The notes under the pieces were generated by a model, which did no database searches, had not been told where the DNA came from, and worked only from the letters and a program-made list of their open reading frames with translations. Below are positions 9,558 to 17,576 of a stretch of 64,000 nt of DNA, piece by piece. Numbering within the stretch: position 1 is the first letter of the stretch; each line of letters begins with the position of its first letter. Origin of the DNA: Sphingomonadaceae bacterium (lineage in GTDB: Bacteria > Pseudomonadota > Alphaproteobacteria > Sphingomonadales > Sphingomonadaceae); contig JASBUR010000018.1 in the NCBI GenBank assembly GCA_030147805.1, positions 1 through 64,000 of the forward strand. The letters run 5' to 3'. Both the position numbers and the translations under genes were made by a program.

Positions 9558-9641
9558 CGGCGCGCGCCGCGCCGATTTAAACCAACCTTAACACCTCCTC
9601 CCGCAGGATCGGCGCCGAGTTCGATCTTGCGGAGAGTGGCC

Positions 9642-10916
9642 ATGACGAGGTTTTGGGCGAGCCTGCCGGCGCTGGCGCTGCTGGCGGCCTGCGGTGGCGG
9701 CGGCGGCGCCGGGCCCCAGACGATCGGCGGCCTCGGCAGCGTCGCGGCGCCGGCGGGGGCCGGTGGCGGCGGCACCGGCAGCGGCACGGGCGTGTCGACC
9801 GGCGGCCTCGGCGGCGTCAGCAGCTCGGCGAGCGCCGGCCCCAACACGCTGCTCAATCCGACCGCGGCGAAGACCTACAATGCGATCTCGGCGCTGCAGT
9901 CGTACCGCTACCGCACGGCGTCGAACGGCACCGGCCAATATGCCCAGCTCTACCAGGGCAATGCGGCGACGCTGCGCAGCCCGACGACGACGATCGCCTA
10001 TGATCCGCGCGACGCGATCTTCGTGGTCACGATCAAGGACGGCGCGGCCGGGATCGACGAGACGCTGCGTTTCCAGGACCCGATGCATCGCACCGACTTC
10101 GCCGGAGCCACGCGCCCGCAATGGGGCGTGCCCGACCTTTCGCTCTCGGGGGTCGCCTATCTGCAGGCCGGCGGGGCCAGCGGTACGATCACGCAGGCCG
10201 GCACCAACCAGACCCCGCTCGACGGCGCCGACGGCGCCTCGTCGAACGTCGCGACCTTCTTCTACCAGCGCCCCGGCACCAACACGAGCCACGTGACCTT
10301 CGCGGGCTATGTGCGCAACGCCATCTCGTTCGCCAACGTCACGCCGTCGGGCGGCGCGCAGTACAAGGAAACCAGCTCGACGCTCGAGCGCGGCGCGTTC
10401 GTCTTCGGCGACCTGACCGCGCGCGATCAGGTGCCGACGCGCGGTACCGGCACCTACACCGGGGCCTTCATCGGCACGATGATCAACAACCCGACCGGGG
10501 ACAGCGGCGCGCCGCTGTCGGACTATTTCCAGTGGATCGGCGGCACGAGCAACGTCGCGGTCGATTTCGCGGCGAGCACCGTCGCGGTCGGTCTGTCGGG
10601 CCAGGCCGGCGCGCCGTTCATCGACCGCAACACCGCCGGCGGCAGCGCGGTGCCCGGCGGCGCCAGCTTCACCGCCAGCGGCAGCGCGCGCATCGACCTG
10701 GCGCGCACCGGCGGGTTCAGCGGCGCCTTCGACAGCGCCAGCTTCACCTTCCCGTCGGGAGCGACCACGGCGACGCAGAACGTCGTGATTGCCGGCAGCT
10801 CGGTCGACGGCGCCTTCTACGGCCCGAATGCCGCCGAGGTCGGGGGCGGCTTCCGCATCGTCGGCGCAGTACCCGACCAGCGGGTCGACATCCTCGGCAG
10901 CTTCACTGCCAAATAA
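9642..10916 (+). CDS. TbpB-like surface lipoprotein, probable Slam substrate
   Basis: A 424-residue lipoprotein: the signal peptide ends in the lipobox LLAAC, followed by a long Gly/Ser/Thr-rich flexible tether typical of surface lipoproteins. The C-terminal ~150 residues carry the transferrin-binding-protein B beta-barrel signature, ending in a FYGPNAAEVGG block and FRIVGAV. The ATG at 9642 is chosen because GGAGAG precedes it at the right distance. The gene lies 21 bases before a Slam translocator gene, which strongly supports Slam-dependent display. The ligand is unknown; TbpB-barrel proteins bind metal- or heme-carrying proteins in pathogens but are widespread in free-living species. Confidence 0.85.
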   Translation: MTRFWASLPALALLAACGGGGGAGPQTIGGLGSVAAPAGAGGGGTGSGTGVSTGGLGGVSSSASAGPNTLLNPTAAKTYNAISALQSYRYRTASNGTGQYAQLYQGNAATLRSPTTTIAYDPRDAIFVVTIKDGAAGIDETLRFQDPMHRTDFAGATRPQWGVPDLSLSGVAYLQAGGASGTITQAGTNQTPLDGADGASSNVATFFYQRPGTNTSHVTFAGYVRNAISFANVTPSGGAQYKETSSTLERGAFVFGDLTARDQVPTRGTGTYTGAFIGTMINNPTGDSGAPLSDYFQWIGGTSNVAVDFAASTVAVGLSGQAGAPFIDRNTAGGSAVPGGASFTASGSARIDLARTGGFSGAFDSASFTFPSGATTATQNVVIAGSSVDGAFYGPNAAEVGGGFRIVGAVPDQRVDILGSFTAK

Positions 10917-10937
10917 CGCCGCAGCCGGGAGCGGGCG

Positions 10938-12296
10938 ATGCGCCACCGTCACCTGCTCGCCGCCGCCGCCGCGGTCGGCGCCCTCGCCGCCGCCGCGCCC
11001 GCGCCGGTGGCGGCGCCCGACTGCGCGGCGGGCTATTGCTCGATGCGCATGACCGCCGCCGAGCTGCTGATCGCGGCCGAGCAGCTGGTGCTGAACAAGC
11101 AATATGAGGAGGCCCGCCCGCTCGTCGCGGCGCTTGCCCAGGCGCCCGAGCTGGCGATGGAGCGGCAGTTCCTCGAGGGCTTCATCGCCGCCGAAACCGG
11201 CGATCTGGCGGGCGCCGCCGCCAAGTTCCGCCGCGTGCTGGCGCTCCGCCCCGACATGACGCGCGCCCGGCTCGAGCTCGCCCGCGCGCTGATGATGCAG
11301 GGCAAGGACAAGGCCGCCGACTATCATTTCAGCCTGGCCGAGGACGACGACAGCCTGCCGCCCGAGATCGCGCGGACGATCTATGCGGCGCGCGGGCTGA
11401 TCCGCGAACGGCGAACCTGGGACCTCAGTCTCAACGTCGGCCTCGCCCCCGACAGCAACATCAACAACGCCACCAGCGACCGGACGGTCGACGTGCTGTT
11501 CGGCAATGCCACGCTGCCGCTGACGCTCGACGACGCCGCGCGCGCCCGGACCGGCATCGGCCAGACCGCGAGCGTGTCGGGCAGCGTGCGGCTGCGGCTG
11601 TCCGACGGGCTGGCGATGGTGGTCGACGCCGACGGCCATGCCGTCAACTACGAAGGCCGCGTGGCCGACGACATCTCGTCGCTCGTCGCCGCCGGGCCCG
11701 AGCTGACGCTCGGCAACGGCACGCGCGTCAGCTTCGCCGCGACCGCCGGCCGGCGCTGGTACGGCGGCGAACTGGCGACGCGCAGCTACGGCGCGCGCGC
11801 CGGCGTCCAGCGGCATCTCGGCAACGGTGCGCGCGTCGCCGCGCAGTTCGACCTGCGGCGCCTCGATTCGGGGTTCAGCCCGGCCTATGACGGCTGGCAG
11901 ATGGCGGGCTATGTCTCGTTCGAGAAGGTGGTGCGGCAGACGATGGTCGCGAGCGTCACTGGCTTCGCGCGCCGCGAGCCGCTGCGGTCCGACGCCTATT
12001 CCAATACCGAAGTCGGCGTGATTGCCGGGATCGGCGGCGAACTGCCGTGGGGGCTCAACGCCGGGTTCAGCGGGCAGGCTTCCCACGCGACCTATGACGA
12101 GGCGCTCGCGATCTTCGGCCCGAAGCCGCGCAAGGACCTTCGGCTGCAGGCCCGCGCCTTCCTCGGCGCGCGTTCGGTGCGCGTCGCCGGCTTCTCGCCG
12201 TCGGTGAGCTACACCTATGCATCGACGCTATCGAACATCGGGCTCTATGATGTCGACCGGCACCGGGTGGAATTCCAGCTGGCGCGCTATTTCTAG
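10938..12296 (+). CDS. Surface lipoprotein assembly modifier (Slam, DUF560) outer-membrane translocator
   Basis: 452 residues. After an Ala-rich signal peptide, a periplasmic TPR-like domain (about residues 38-140; repeats such as LNKQYEEARPLVAAL and KFRRVLALRPDM) precedes a ~290-residue beta-barrel. The barrel shows alternating aromatic/polar strands and ends in Phe, as outer-membrane barrels do. The segment APDSNINNAT just after the TPR region is typical of DUF560. Slams move lipoproteins across the outer membrane, and the gene directly upstream encodes the likely substrate. Putative role at the outer membrane is inferred from family and neighbour. Confidence 0.85.
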   Translation: MRHRHLLAAAAAVGALAAAAPAPVAAPDCAAGYCSMRMTAAELLIAAEQLVLNKQYEEARPLVAALAQAPELAMERQFLEGFIAAETGDLAGAAAKFRRVLALRPDMTRARLELARALMMQGKDKAADYHFSLAEDDDSLPPEIARTIYAARGLIRERRTWDLSLNVGLAPDSNINNATSDRTVDVLFGNATLPLTLDDAARARTGIGQTASVSGSVRLRLSDGLAMVVDADGHAVNYEGRVADDISSLVAAGPELTLGNGTRVSFAATAGRRWYGGELATRSYGARAGVQRHLGNGARVAAQFDLRRLDSGFSPAYDGWQMAGYVSFEKVVRQTMVASVTGFARREPLRSDAYSNTEVGVIAGIGGELPWGLNAGFSGQASHATYDEALAIFGPKPRKDLRLQARAFLGARSVRVAGFSPSVSYTYASTLSNIGLYDVDRHRVEFQLARYF

Positions 12297-12320
12297 GCGT
12301 CGCTCTGCAATCTCCTCCCC

Positions 12321-12424
12321 CGTCGTCATCCTGACGAACGTCAGGATCTCAGCCGCGGAGGCACCGGCCTCAAGACGACGCCATCGCCCCTGTTCGAGGG
12401 GATCCTGACTGTCCTCAGGTCGAC
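12321..12424. repeat. REP-like repeat (class C, GATCCTGAC/GTCAGGATC)
   Basis: Contains ATCCTGAC GAAC GTCAGGAT (12328-12347) and a related GGATCCTGACTGTCCTCAGG block near 12400. A similar composite occurs at 58152-58215. It fills the gap between the convergent slam and ccmE genes and may serve as a bidirectional mRNA end. Confidence 0.55.
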
Positions 12425-12439
12425 GGTCCGTTGAGACGG

Positions 12440-12877
12440 CTACTCGCCCGCCTCGGCAGCGGTCTTCGTCTTGTGGAGCGCGCCGGCAACCTCGGGCGGC
12501 ATATAGTTCTCGTCGTGCTTGGCGAGCACCGAATCGGCGACGAAGGTGCCGTCGGCGCCGAACTTCCCCTCGGCGATGACGCCCTGCCCCTCGCGGAACA
12601 GGTCGGGGATGATCCCGGTGTAGCGAACCGCGGTCTGCTGCGCATTGTCGGTGACGCGGAACAGGATCGTCGCCCCCTCGCGCGCCACCGATCCGGGTTC
12701 GACGAGGCCGCCGAGGCGGATCGCCTCGCCCGGCGCCACGCCCTTGGCCAGCACGTCGCTCGGCGAATAGAAATAGGTGGCGGTCTCGCCGAGCGCCGAA
12801 ACGGCGAGCGTCGAGGCGCCCGCGATCACCGCGAGCGCTACTCCGACCAGCGCCAGCCGCTGTTGCTTCGGCTTCAT
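12440..12877 (-). CDS. ccmE: Cytochrome c maturation heme chaperone CcmE
   Basis: A 145-residue membrane-anchored periplasmic heme chaperone. It has an N-terminal membrane anchor (about 9-28), an OB-fold domain, and the heme-attaching His121 in HDENYMP, with Tyr125 in the conserved position. It receives heme from CcmC and passes it to the cytochrome c lyase. Its ATG overlaps the ccmD stop (ATGA). It is the last gene of ccmABCDE here; ccmF, ccmG and ccmH do not follow and must lie elsewhere. Confidence 0.96.
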   Translation of the reverse strand: MKPKQQRLALVGVALAVIAGASTLAVSALGETATYFYSPSDVLAKGVAPGEAIRLGGLVEPGSVAREGATILFRVTDNAQQTAVRYTGIIPDLFREGQGVIAEGKFGADGTFVADSVLAKHDENYMPPEVAGALHKTKTAAEAGE

Positions 12878-13014
12878 TGACCCCGTCGCTCCTTTCGCAA
12901 GGCGGCCGCCTGCCGCTCGGCACGCCGCATCTGGACGTAGCTCACCGCGAAGAGGCCGAGTACGCCGGTGATGGCGATCGCATAGCTCGCGACGATGAAG
13001 GGCGTCTGCATCAT
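12874..13014 (-). CDS. ccmD: Heme exporter subunit CcmD
   Basis: A 46-residue single-span membrane protein (hydrophobic residues about 7-27, then a basic RRAERQAAALRKERR tail), the standard form of CcmD. It helps release holo-CcmE from the CcmABC complex. The start overlaps the ccmC stop by one base (TGATG), and its stop overlaps ccmE. The frame is open upstream, but this start gives the family length; a start one codon later is equally possible. Confidence 0.9.
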   Translation of the reverse strand: MMQTPFIVASYAIAITGVLGLFAVSYVQMRRAERQAAALRKERRGQ

Positions 13015-13736
13015 CAGCCGTGCGCTCCCGCCAGCCGCGCCGCGCGCGCCGCAATCACCTGGCCGGCGAGCGCGGTCCGCATCCGCATCAGCACCGTCGC
13101 CGCAAAGATAAGCTGGAAGCCGAGCGCCGCGAGCAGCAGCGGCTGCAGCATCTCCGGGTGAATCGACGAGCCCGACATGCGGATGCTCGCCGGCTGGTGG
13201 AGGGTATTCCACCATTCGACCGAGAATTTGATGATCGGCAGGTTGACGACGCCGACCAGCGCCAGGATCGCCGCCGCGCGGCCGCCCCGCTCGCGGTCGT
13301 CATAGGCGTTGGCCAGCGCGATATAGCCCAGATAGAGGAACAGCAGCACGAGCATCGAGGTCAGCCGTGCGTCCCAAACCCAGTAGGTGCCCCAGGTCGG
13401 GCGCCCCCACAGCGCGCCCGTCATCAGGCAGACCGCCGTGAAGGTCGCGCCGACCGGCGCGGCGGCGCGCGCCGCGACGTCGGCGAGCGGATGCCGCCAT
13501 ACCAGGAAGGCGGCGCTGGCGAGCGCCACGAACAGATAGCCGCCCATCCCGAACCATGCCGTCGGCACATGGACGTACATGATCCGCACCGATTCGCCTT
13601 GGAGATAGTCGGGCGGGCTGGAGAAGAGGCCGAGGCCGAGGCCGGCGGCCAGCAGCGCGAGGCCGAGCAGCGCCGTGATCGGCGTGGCGACACGCGCGAT
13701 CTTCAGGAAGCGGGCGGGATTGGCAAAGCGGTGCAT
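13014..13736 (-). CDS. ccmC: Heme exporter protein CcmC
   Basis: A 240-residue, six-span inner-membrane protein of the heme-handling family. The tryptophan-rich signature WGRPTWGTYWVWD lies at residues 110-122, facing the periplasm, and conserved His residues (MYVHVPTAW and SIHPEM) flank it as expected for heme ligation. It presents heme for covalent attachment to CcmE. It sits 21 bases downstream of ccmB and overlaps ccmD. Confidence 0.96.
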   Translation of the reverse strand: MHRFANPARFLKIARVATPITALLGLALLAAGLGLGLFSSPPDYLQGESVRIMYVHVPTAWFGMGGYLFVALASAAFLVWRHPLADVAARAAAPVGATFTAVCLMTGALWGRPTWGTYWVWDARLTSMLVLLFLYLGYIALANAYDDRERGGRAAAILALVGVVNLPIIKFSVEWWNTLHQPASIRMSGSSIHPEMLQPLLLAALGFQLIFAATVLMRMRTALAGQVIAARAARLAGAHG

Positions 13737-13757
13737 GATTCCGGTCGGCTCTCTACA

Positions 13758-14405
13758 TCATTCCAGCGAGGCGCGAAGCGCCGCCCCTGCGGCGAATGGG
13801 CTCAGCGCGACGAGAAACAGGCTCGACGCCCCCAGCAGTTTCAACGCGCCGGCGACCGCGGGCCCGTCGCCCATCGCGCCGGCGCCGAAGATGAGCACCG
13901 GCAGTGCCAGCGGCAAGACCAGCAGACCCGCGAGCGCGCCAGCGCCACGCAGCCCCGTGGTCAGCGCCGCGGCCACGGTGCCGAGCGCCGCCAGCGCCGG
14001 CGTACCGATCGCCAGCCCGACGATCAGCGGCAGCATCGCCGCGGCCGGCAGCGCGAGCAGCGCGGCGGCGACCGGCACGGTGAGCAACAACAACGGCCCG
14101 AAGGCGAGCCAGTGGCTGATCATCCGGGCGGTCGCGACGATCTCGAACGGCACCTGCCGGGCCGCGAGCTGGTCGAGCGTTCCATCGGCGCGGTCGGGTT
14201 CAAACAACGTGTCGATCGGCATCAGCGCGGCGAGCAGCGCCGCGACCCACATGATGCCGCCGGCGATGCGCGCCAGCAGCCGTGGCTCGGGACCGACGGC
14301 GAAGGGAAACAGGCTGGCGACCAGCAGGAAGAACAGCAGCGGCAGCATTACGCCGCCCCAGCGCCCGAAGCGCAGCGCGAGTTCGCGGCCGACCAGCGCG
14401 ATCAT
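13758..14405 (-). CDS. ccmB: Heme exporter permease CcmB
   Basis: A 215-residue, six-span ABC permease partner of CcmA. The family motif DRADGTLDQL lies near residue 70 (after LFEPD). The ATG at 14405 overlaps the ccmA stop by four bases; the open frame further upstream lies inside ccmA and is not used. CcmAB with CcmCD powers release of heme-loaded CcmE. Confidence 0.95.
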   Translation of the reverse strand: MIALVGRELALRFGRWGGVMLPLLFFLLVASLFPFAVGPEPRLLARIAGGIMWVAALLAALMPIDTLFEPDRADGTLDQLAARQVPFEIVATARMISHWLAFGPLLLLTVPVAAALLALPAAAMLPLIVGLAIGTPALAALGTVAAALTTGLRGAGALAGLLVLPLALPVLIFGAGAMGDGPAVAGALKLLGASSLFLVALSPFAAGAALRASLE

Positions 14406-14992
14406 GCCGCGGGCGCCAGCTGCAGCACCGCGGCGTCGTCGAGGCCGAGCGGCACATGCGTCGCCGCGACGATCAGGCCGCCGGCGGCGCGGTGCTCGGC
14501 ACAGGCGGCGGCGAGGCGGTCGAGACTGGCCGCGTCGAGACCGACGCTCGGCTCGTCGAGCAGCCACAGCTCGGCGCCGCTCGCCCAGGTGCGCGCCAGT
14601 GCGGCGCGACGCTTCTGGCCCGACGACAGCAACCGCGTCGGCAGCGCGGCGAGCGGCGCGAGGTCGAAGCGATCGAGCGCGCTCAGCCAGCGATCGCCAG
14701 CACCGTCGAGCCGGCCCCAGAAACGCAGTTCCTGCGCGAGGCTGCGATCGCTCTTCAGCGCATTGTCGTGACCGAGATAGGCGGTGCGGAATGGATTGCC
14801 GAGCGTGCCGGCGGCGGGGCGTAGCAGCCCGGCGAGAAGCCGAAGCAGGCTCGATTTTCCGGCACCATTGGGTCCCTGCACGAGCAGGGCGCCGCCGCGC
14901 GCCACCCGGAGGGCGACCCCGTCGAAGATCAGCCGCCCGCCGCGCGCGCAGGCAAGATCGGTCGCTTCGAGATGTCCCGCCCCCTCGGTCAT
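14402..14992 (-). CDS. ccmA: Heme exporter ATP-binding protein CcmA
   Basis: A 196-residue ABC ATPase, short as usual for CcmA. It has Walker A GPNGAGKSS at 40-48, a signature LSSGQKRRAALAR (Ser-Ser-Gly-Gln instead of the commoner LSGGQ, as in other CcmA) and Walker B LWLLDEPSVGLD. The first gene of the ccmABCDE unit. The start at 14992 was chosen because upstream codons of the open frame do not resemble the family. Confidence 0.95.
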   Translation of the reverse strand: MTEGAGHLEATDLACARGGRLIFDGVALRVARGGALLVQGPNGAGKSSLLRLLAGLLRPAAGTLGNPFRTAYLGHDNALKSDRSLAQELRFWGRLDGAGDRWLSALDRFDLAPLAALPTRLLSSGQKRRAALARTWASGAELWLLDEPSVGLDAASLDRLAAACAEHRAAGGLIVAATHVPLGLDDAAVLQLAPAA

Positions 14993-15099
14993 TGCCGGCA
15001 CGATAGCGCCGGCGCCGCCAGCGGGCCAGAAGCGTCGGAGAATTTTACAGAGCGGACGGAGCCGAAACGATCCGCACGCAGAAAACCGCCGATGGTCCG

Positions 15100-15255
15100 T
15101 TTCTTGCATTCCTGCATCCAACCGGTCCCCGGAACCGTTCGTTTGCCTCAGGGCCACGATCTTTCCGGCCGGCCGTTACCGCGCGGGGGCACCGCAAGGC
15201 CGCGATACGGCTTGGGGATGAGGGAGCGACCGGCAAAGTCGCTCCCTCATTTTAT
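15100..15255 (+). ncRNA. Candidate structured small RNA
   Basis: No convincing protein gene lies between ccmA (start 14992) and the transporter stop (15263), yet this stretch ends in a terminator that faces the plus strand. Within it TCCCCGG (about 15127) can pair with CTTGGGGA (about 15211), enclosing further complementary GGCCGGCC and GGCCGCG blocks, so a long interrupted hairpin is possible. The layout is reminiscent of 6S-like RNAs, but the usual zapA neighbour is absent and I cannot confirm a family. The 5' end is a guess. Confidence 0.3.
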
Positions 15256-15256
15256 C
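15218..15256 (+). terminator. Strong plus-strand intrinsic terminator
   Basis: A perfect 13-bp stem, ATGAGGGAGCGAC (15218-15230) with its complement at 15238-15250, a seven-base loop, then TTTTATC. The T-tract is on the plus strand although both flanking protein genes are on the minus strand, so it ends an otherwise unseen plus-strand transcript. Confidence 0.65.
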
Positions 15257-15262
15257 TGGGGG

Positions 15263-16912
15263 TCACGGATGGGCGCTGCGGCCCGGCTCGCGCAGGAAGA
15301 TCAGCCCGACGACGATGGTCAGCCCGGCGATCGCGATCGGATACCAGAGGCCCGAATAAATGTCGCCCGTGGCCGCGACGATCGCGAATGACGTCGTCGG
15401 CAGGAAGCCGCCGAACCAGCCGTTGCCGATATGATAGGGCAGCGACATCGAGCTGTAGCGGATGCGGGCCGGGAACATCTCGACCAGCAGCGCGGCGATC
15501 GGGCCGTAGACCATCGTCACGTACAGCACGAGCAGCGTCAGGATCGCGACGACGAGCGGCTTGTTGATCTGCGCCGGATCGGCCCTCTCGGGGTAGCCGG
15601 CTGCGGCAAGCGCCGCCTTGGCGTCGGCCTGGAAGGCGGCGATCGCCACGGCGCGTTCTTCGGGCGGCAGCTCCGCCGGCACGGGCGCCGCGATCTCGCG
15701 CGGGCCGACGCGAATGCCGGCCGCCGCGCCATAACCCTCGACATTGGCGTAGGAAACGCCCGACTTGGCGAGGAAGGACTTGGCGATGTCGCAGGCGGTC
15801 GAATCGAAGCGGTTCCTGCCGACCGGATCGAACTGCACCGAGCATCGGCCAGCGTCGGCATAGACCGTGACCGGCGCGGCCAACGACGCCTGCGCCAGCG
15901 CCGGGTTCGCCGCCAGCGTCAGCGCGCCGAACAGCGGGAAATAGGTGACCACCGCCAACGCGCAGCCGCCGAGGATGATCGGCTTGCGCCCCACGCGGTC
16001 CGACAGCCAGCCGAACAGGATGAAGCCGGGCGTCGCCAGCGCCAGTGCGATCGCCATCAGGATGTTGGCGGTCGCACCGTCGACGCGCAGCGTCTTCTCG
16101 AGGAAGAACAGCGCGTAGAACTGCCCCGCGTACCAGACCACCGCCTGGCCGGCGACGGCACCGAACAGCGCGACCAGCACGATCTTGAGGTTGGACCAGC
16201 GCCCGAAGGCTTCGCGCAGCGGCGCCTTCGAGGTCGTACCCTCCGCCTTCATCGCCGCGAACACCGGACTCTCCTCGAGCTGCATCCGGATCCACAGGCT
16301 GACCGCGAGCAGCAGGATCGAGACGAGGAAGGGAATTCGCCAGCCCCAGTCGGCGAACGCCGCCTCGCCGAGCAGCGTTCGCGTGCCGATCACCACGAGA
16401 AGCGCCGCAAACAGCCCGAGCGTCGCGGTGGTCTGGATGAAGCTGGTGTGGAGCCCGCGGCGGCCCGCGGGCGCATGTTCGGCGACATAGGTGGCGGCGC
16501 CGCCATATTCGCCGCCGAGCGCCAGCCCCTGCAGCAGCCGGAGCAGCACCAGCAGGATCGGCGCCGCGACGCCGACCGAAGCGTAGCTCGGCAGCAAGCC
16601 GACGAGGAAGGTCGACAGGCCCATGATGCCCATGGTGACCAGGAAGGTATATTTGCGCCCGACGAGGTCGCCGAGCCGCCCGAACACCAGCGCGCCGAAC
16701 GGCCGCACCGCGAAGCCCGCCGCGAAGGCGGCGAGTGCGAAGATGAACCCTGTCGTTTCGTTGACCCCCGAGAAGAACTGCACCGAGATGATCGTCGCCA
16801 GCAGCCCGTACAGGTAGAAATCATACCATTCGAAGACGGTGCCGAGCGACGAGGCGCCGATCACCATCAGCCTGCTTCGCGTCGCGCCCGCGGCCCCTGC
16901 TGCCATCGCCAT
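15263..16912 (-). CDS. MFS transporter, metabolite:H+ symporter (MHS) type, with a large extracytoplasmic loop
   Basis: About 549 residues from the ATG at 16912 (CAGGAG upstream). Typical MHS features: SLGTVFEWYDFYLYG in helix 1, RPFGALVFGRLGDLVGRK in the 2-3 loop, and a GWLSDRVGRKP repeat later. Between helices 9 and 10 there is an insert of about 110 residues, predicted periplasmic, with two cysteines (GRCSVQ, TACDIA) and an acidic/Ala-rich helix. MHS members import dicarboxylates, shikimate, osmolytes and related solutes; the substrate here is unknown. The gene stands alone. Confidence 0.88.
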   Translation of the reverse strand: MAMAAGAAGATRSRLMVIGASSLGTVFEWYDFYLYGLLATIISVQFFSGVNETTGFIFALAAFAAGFAVRPFGALVFGRLGDLVGRKYTFLVTMGIMGLSTFLVGLLPSYASVGVAAPILLVLLRLLQGLALGGEYGGAATYVAEHAPAGRRGLHTSFIQTTATLGLFAALLVVIGTRTLLGEAAFADWGWRIPFLVSILLLAVSLWIRMQLEESPVFAAMKAEGTTSKAPLREAFGRWSNLKIVLVALFGAVAGQAVVWYAGQFYALFFLEKTLRVDGATANILMAIALALATPGFILFGWLSDRVGRKPIILGGCALAVVTYFPLFGALTLAANPALAQASLAAPVTVYADAGRCSVQFDPVGRNRFDSTACDIAKSFLAKSGVSYANVEGYGAAAGIRVGPREIAAPVPAELPPEERAVAIAAFQADAKAALAAAGYPERADPAQINKPLVVAILTLLVLYVTMVYGPIAALLVEMFPARIRYSSMSLPYHIGNGWFGGFLPTTSFAIVAATGDIYSGLWYPIAIAGLTIVVGLIFLREPGRSAHP

Positions 16913-16974
16913 TGCTCCTGTCCCCCTCGTTTGGATCGAGCCTGCCGGAGCCGGCCGTGCGTCGCAACCCGTCC

Positions 16975-16999
16975 GGAACACTCAGGTTCGTCGCCGGTT
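16975..16999 (+). promoter_or_regulatory. Possible EcfG-type promoter
   Basis: GGAAC (16975-16979), 16 bases, then GGTT (16996-16999), against the general-stress consensus GGAAC-N16/17-CGTT; one base of the -10 differs. It lies 33 bases before the start of the small exported protein at 17032. Confidence 0.45.
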
Positions 17000-17031
17000 T
17001 GTTTCTCCGTTGTCATCGGAGGAGTATTGAG

Positions 17032-17319
17032 ATGACCCGTTATACGATCGGTGCGGCCGCCATCGCCGCCGTCCTCGCGCTTTCGGCGCCGGCGCATGCC
17101 GGCGATACCAAGAAAATCCTGAAGAGCGGCGCGATCGGCGCGGCGGTCGGTGCCGGCACCGGCGCGATCATCCCCGGCCTCAGCGTCGGCGAGGGCGCCG
17201 TGATCGGCGGCGTCGGCGGTGCGGTCATCGGTGCGGTCGACAAGGACCGGAAATATTACCGCGATAACGCCGGCCGCAAATATTACCTGAACAGCCGCGG
17301 CCAGCGCGTCTACAAATAG
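17032..17319 (+). CDS. Small exported glycine-rich (glycine-zipper-like) protein
   Basis: A 95-residue protein with a Sec signal peptide ending in APAHA. It is followed by a Gly/Ala-rich hydrophobic region with spaced glycines (GAIGAAVGAGTGAIIPG, GGVGGAVIGAV) typical of glycine-zipper membrane segments, and a basic Tyr-rich tail (YYRDNAGRKYYLNSRGQRVYK). CGGAGGAG provides a strong ribosome-binding site. Glycine-zipper proteins associate with the outer membrane or periplasm. A possible EcfG promoter just upstream suggests stress induction. Single gene; function unknown. Confidence 0.8.
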   Translation: MTRYTIGAAAIAAVLALSAPAHAGDTKKILKSGAIGAAVGAGTGAIIPGLSVGEGAVIGGVGGAVIGAVDKDRKYYRDNAGRKYYLNSRGQRVYK

Positions 17320-17360
17320 GGGTCAATGAACCCTGAGCGACGCCGGCAGCTGTCGGGGCT

Positions 17361-17385
17361 CGCCACCGCGGAGATCGCGGTGGCG
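17361..17385. terminator. Stem-loop after the small exported protein
   Basis: CGCCACCGCG (17361-17370) and its exact complement (17376-17385) with a five-base loop, 42 bases beyond the stop codon. No T-run. The remainder of 17320-17576 is GC-rich non-coding sequence in which I see no gene. Confidence 0.4.
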
Positions 17386-17576
17386 GCCTCGGCGGCGCCG
17401 GTCGGCGTCGGGCCGGTGAATGGTTCGTACCGGCGGCTCGCCGCTGGCGAGCGAAGCGGTCGAGCGCGCCGTGACGCCGGGCAACCGCGCCGCACGCTGA
17501 CCGGTGGACAGCCGACATAAGACACGAAGCGAGATTTCGGTGTCCGCGCGGAGGCTTGCGCGGCTAAGAGCGGGCG

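Noticed and set aside
9588-12086. 832-codon minus-strand ORF antisense to the TbpB-like/Slam genes
   Set aside because: Arg/Asp/Gly-rich low-complexity translation with no family motifs; the plus strand has a lipobox, a Slam barrel and ribosome-binding sites. Long antisense ORFs are expected at this GC content.
15100-15256. Calling the intergenic transcript a definite 6S RNA
   Set aside because: The long hairpin is suggestive, but the conserved central bubble cannot be verified by eye and the usual zapA neighbour is missing; kept only as a candidate RNA.
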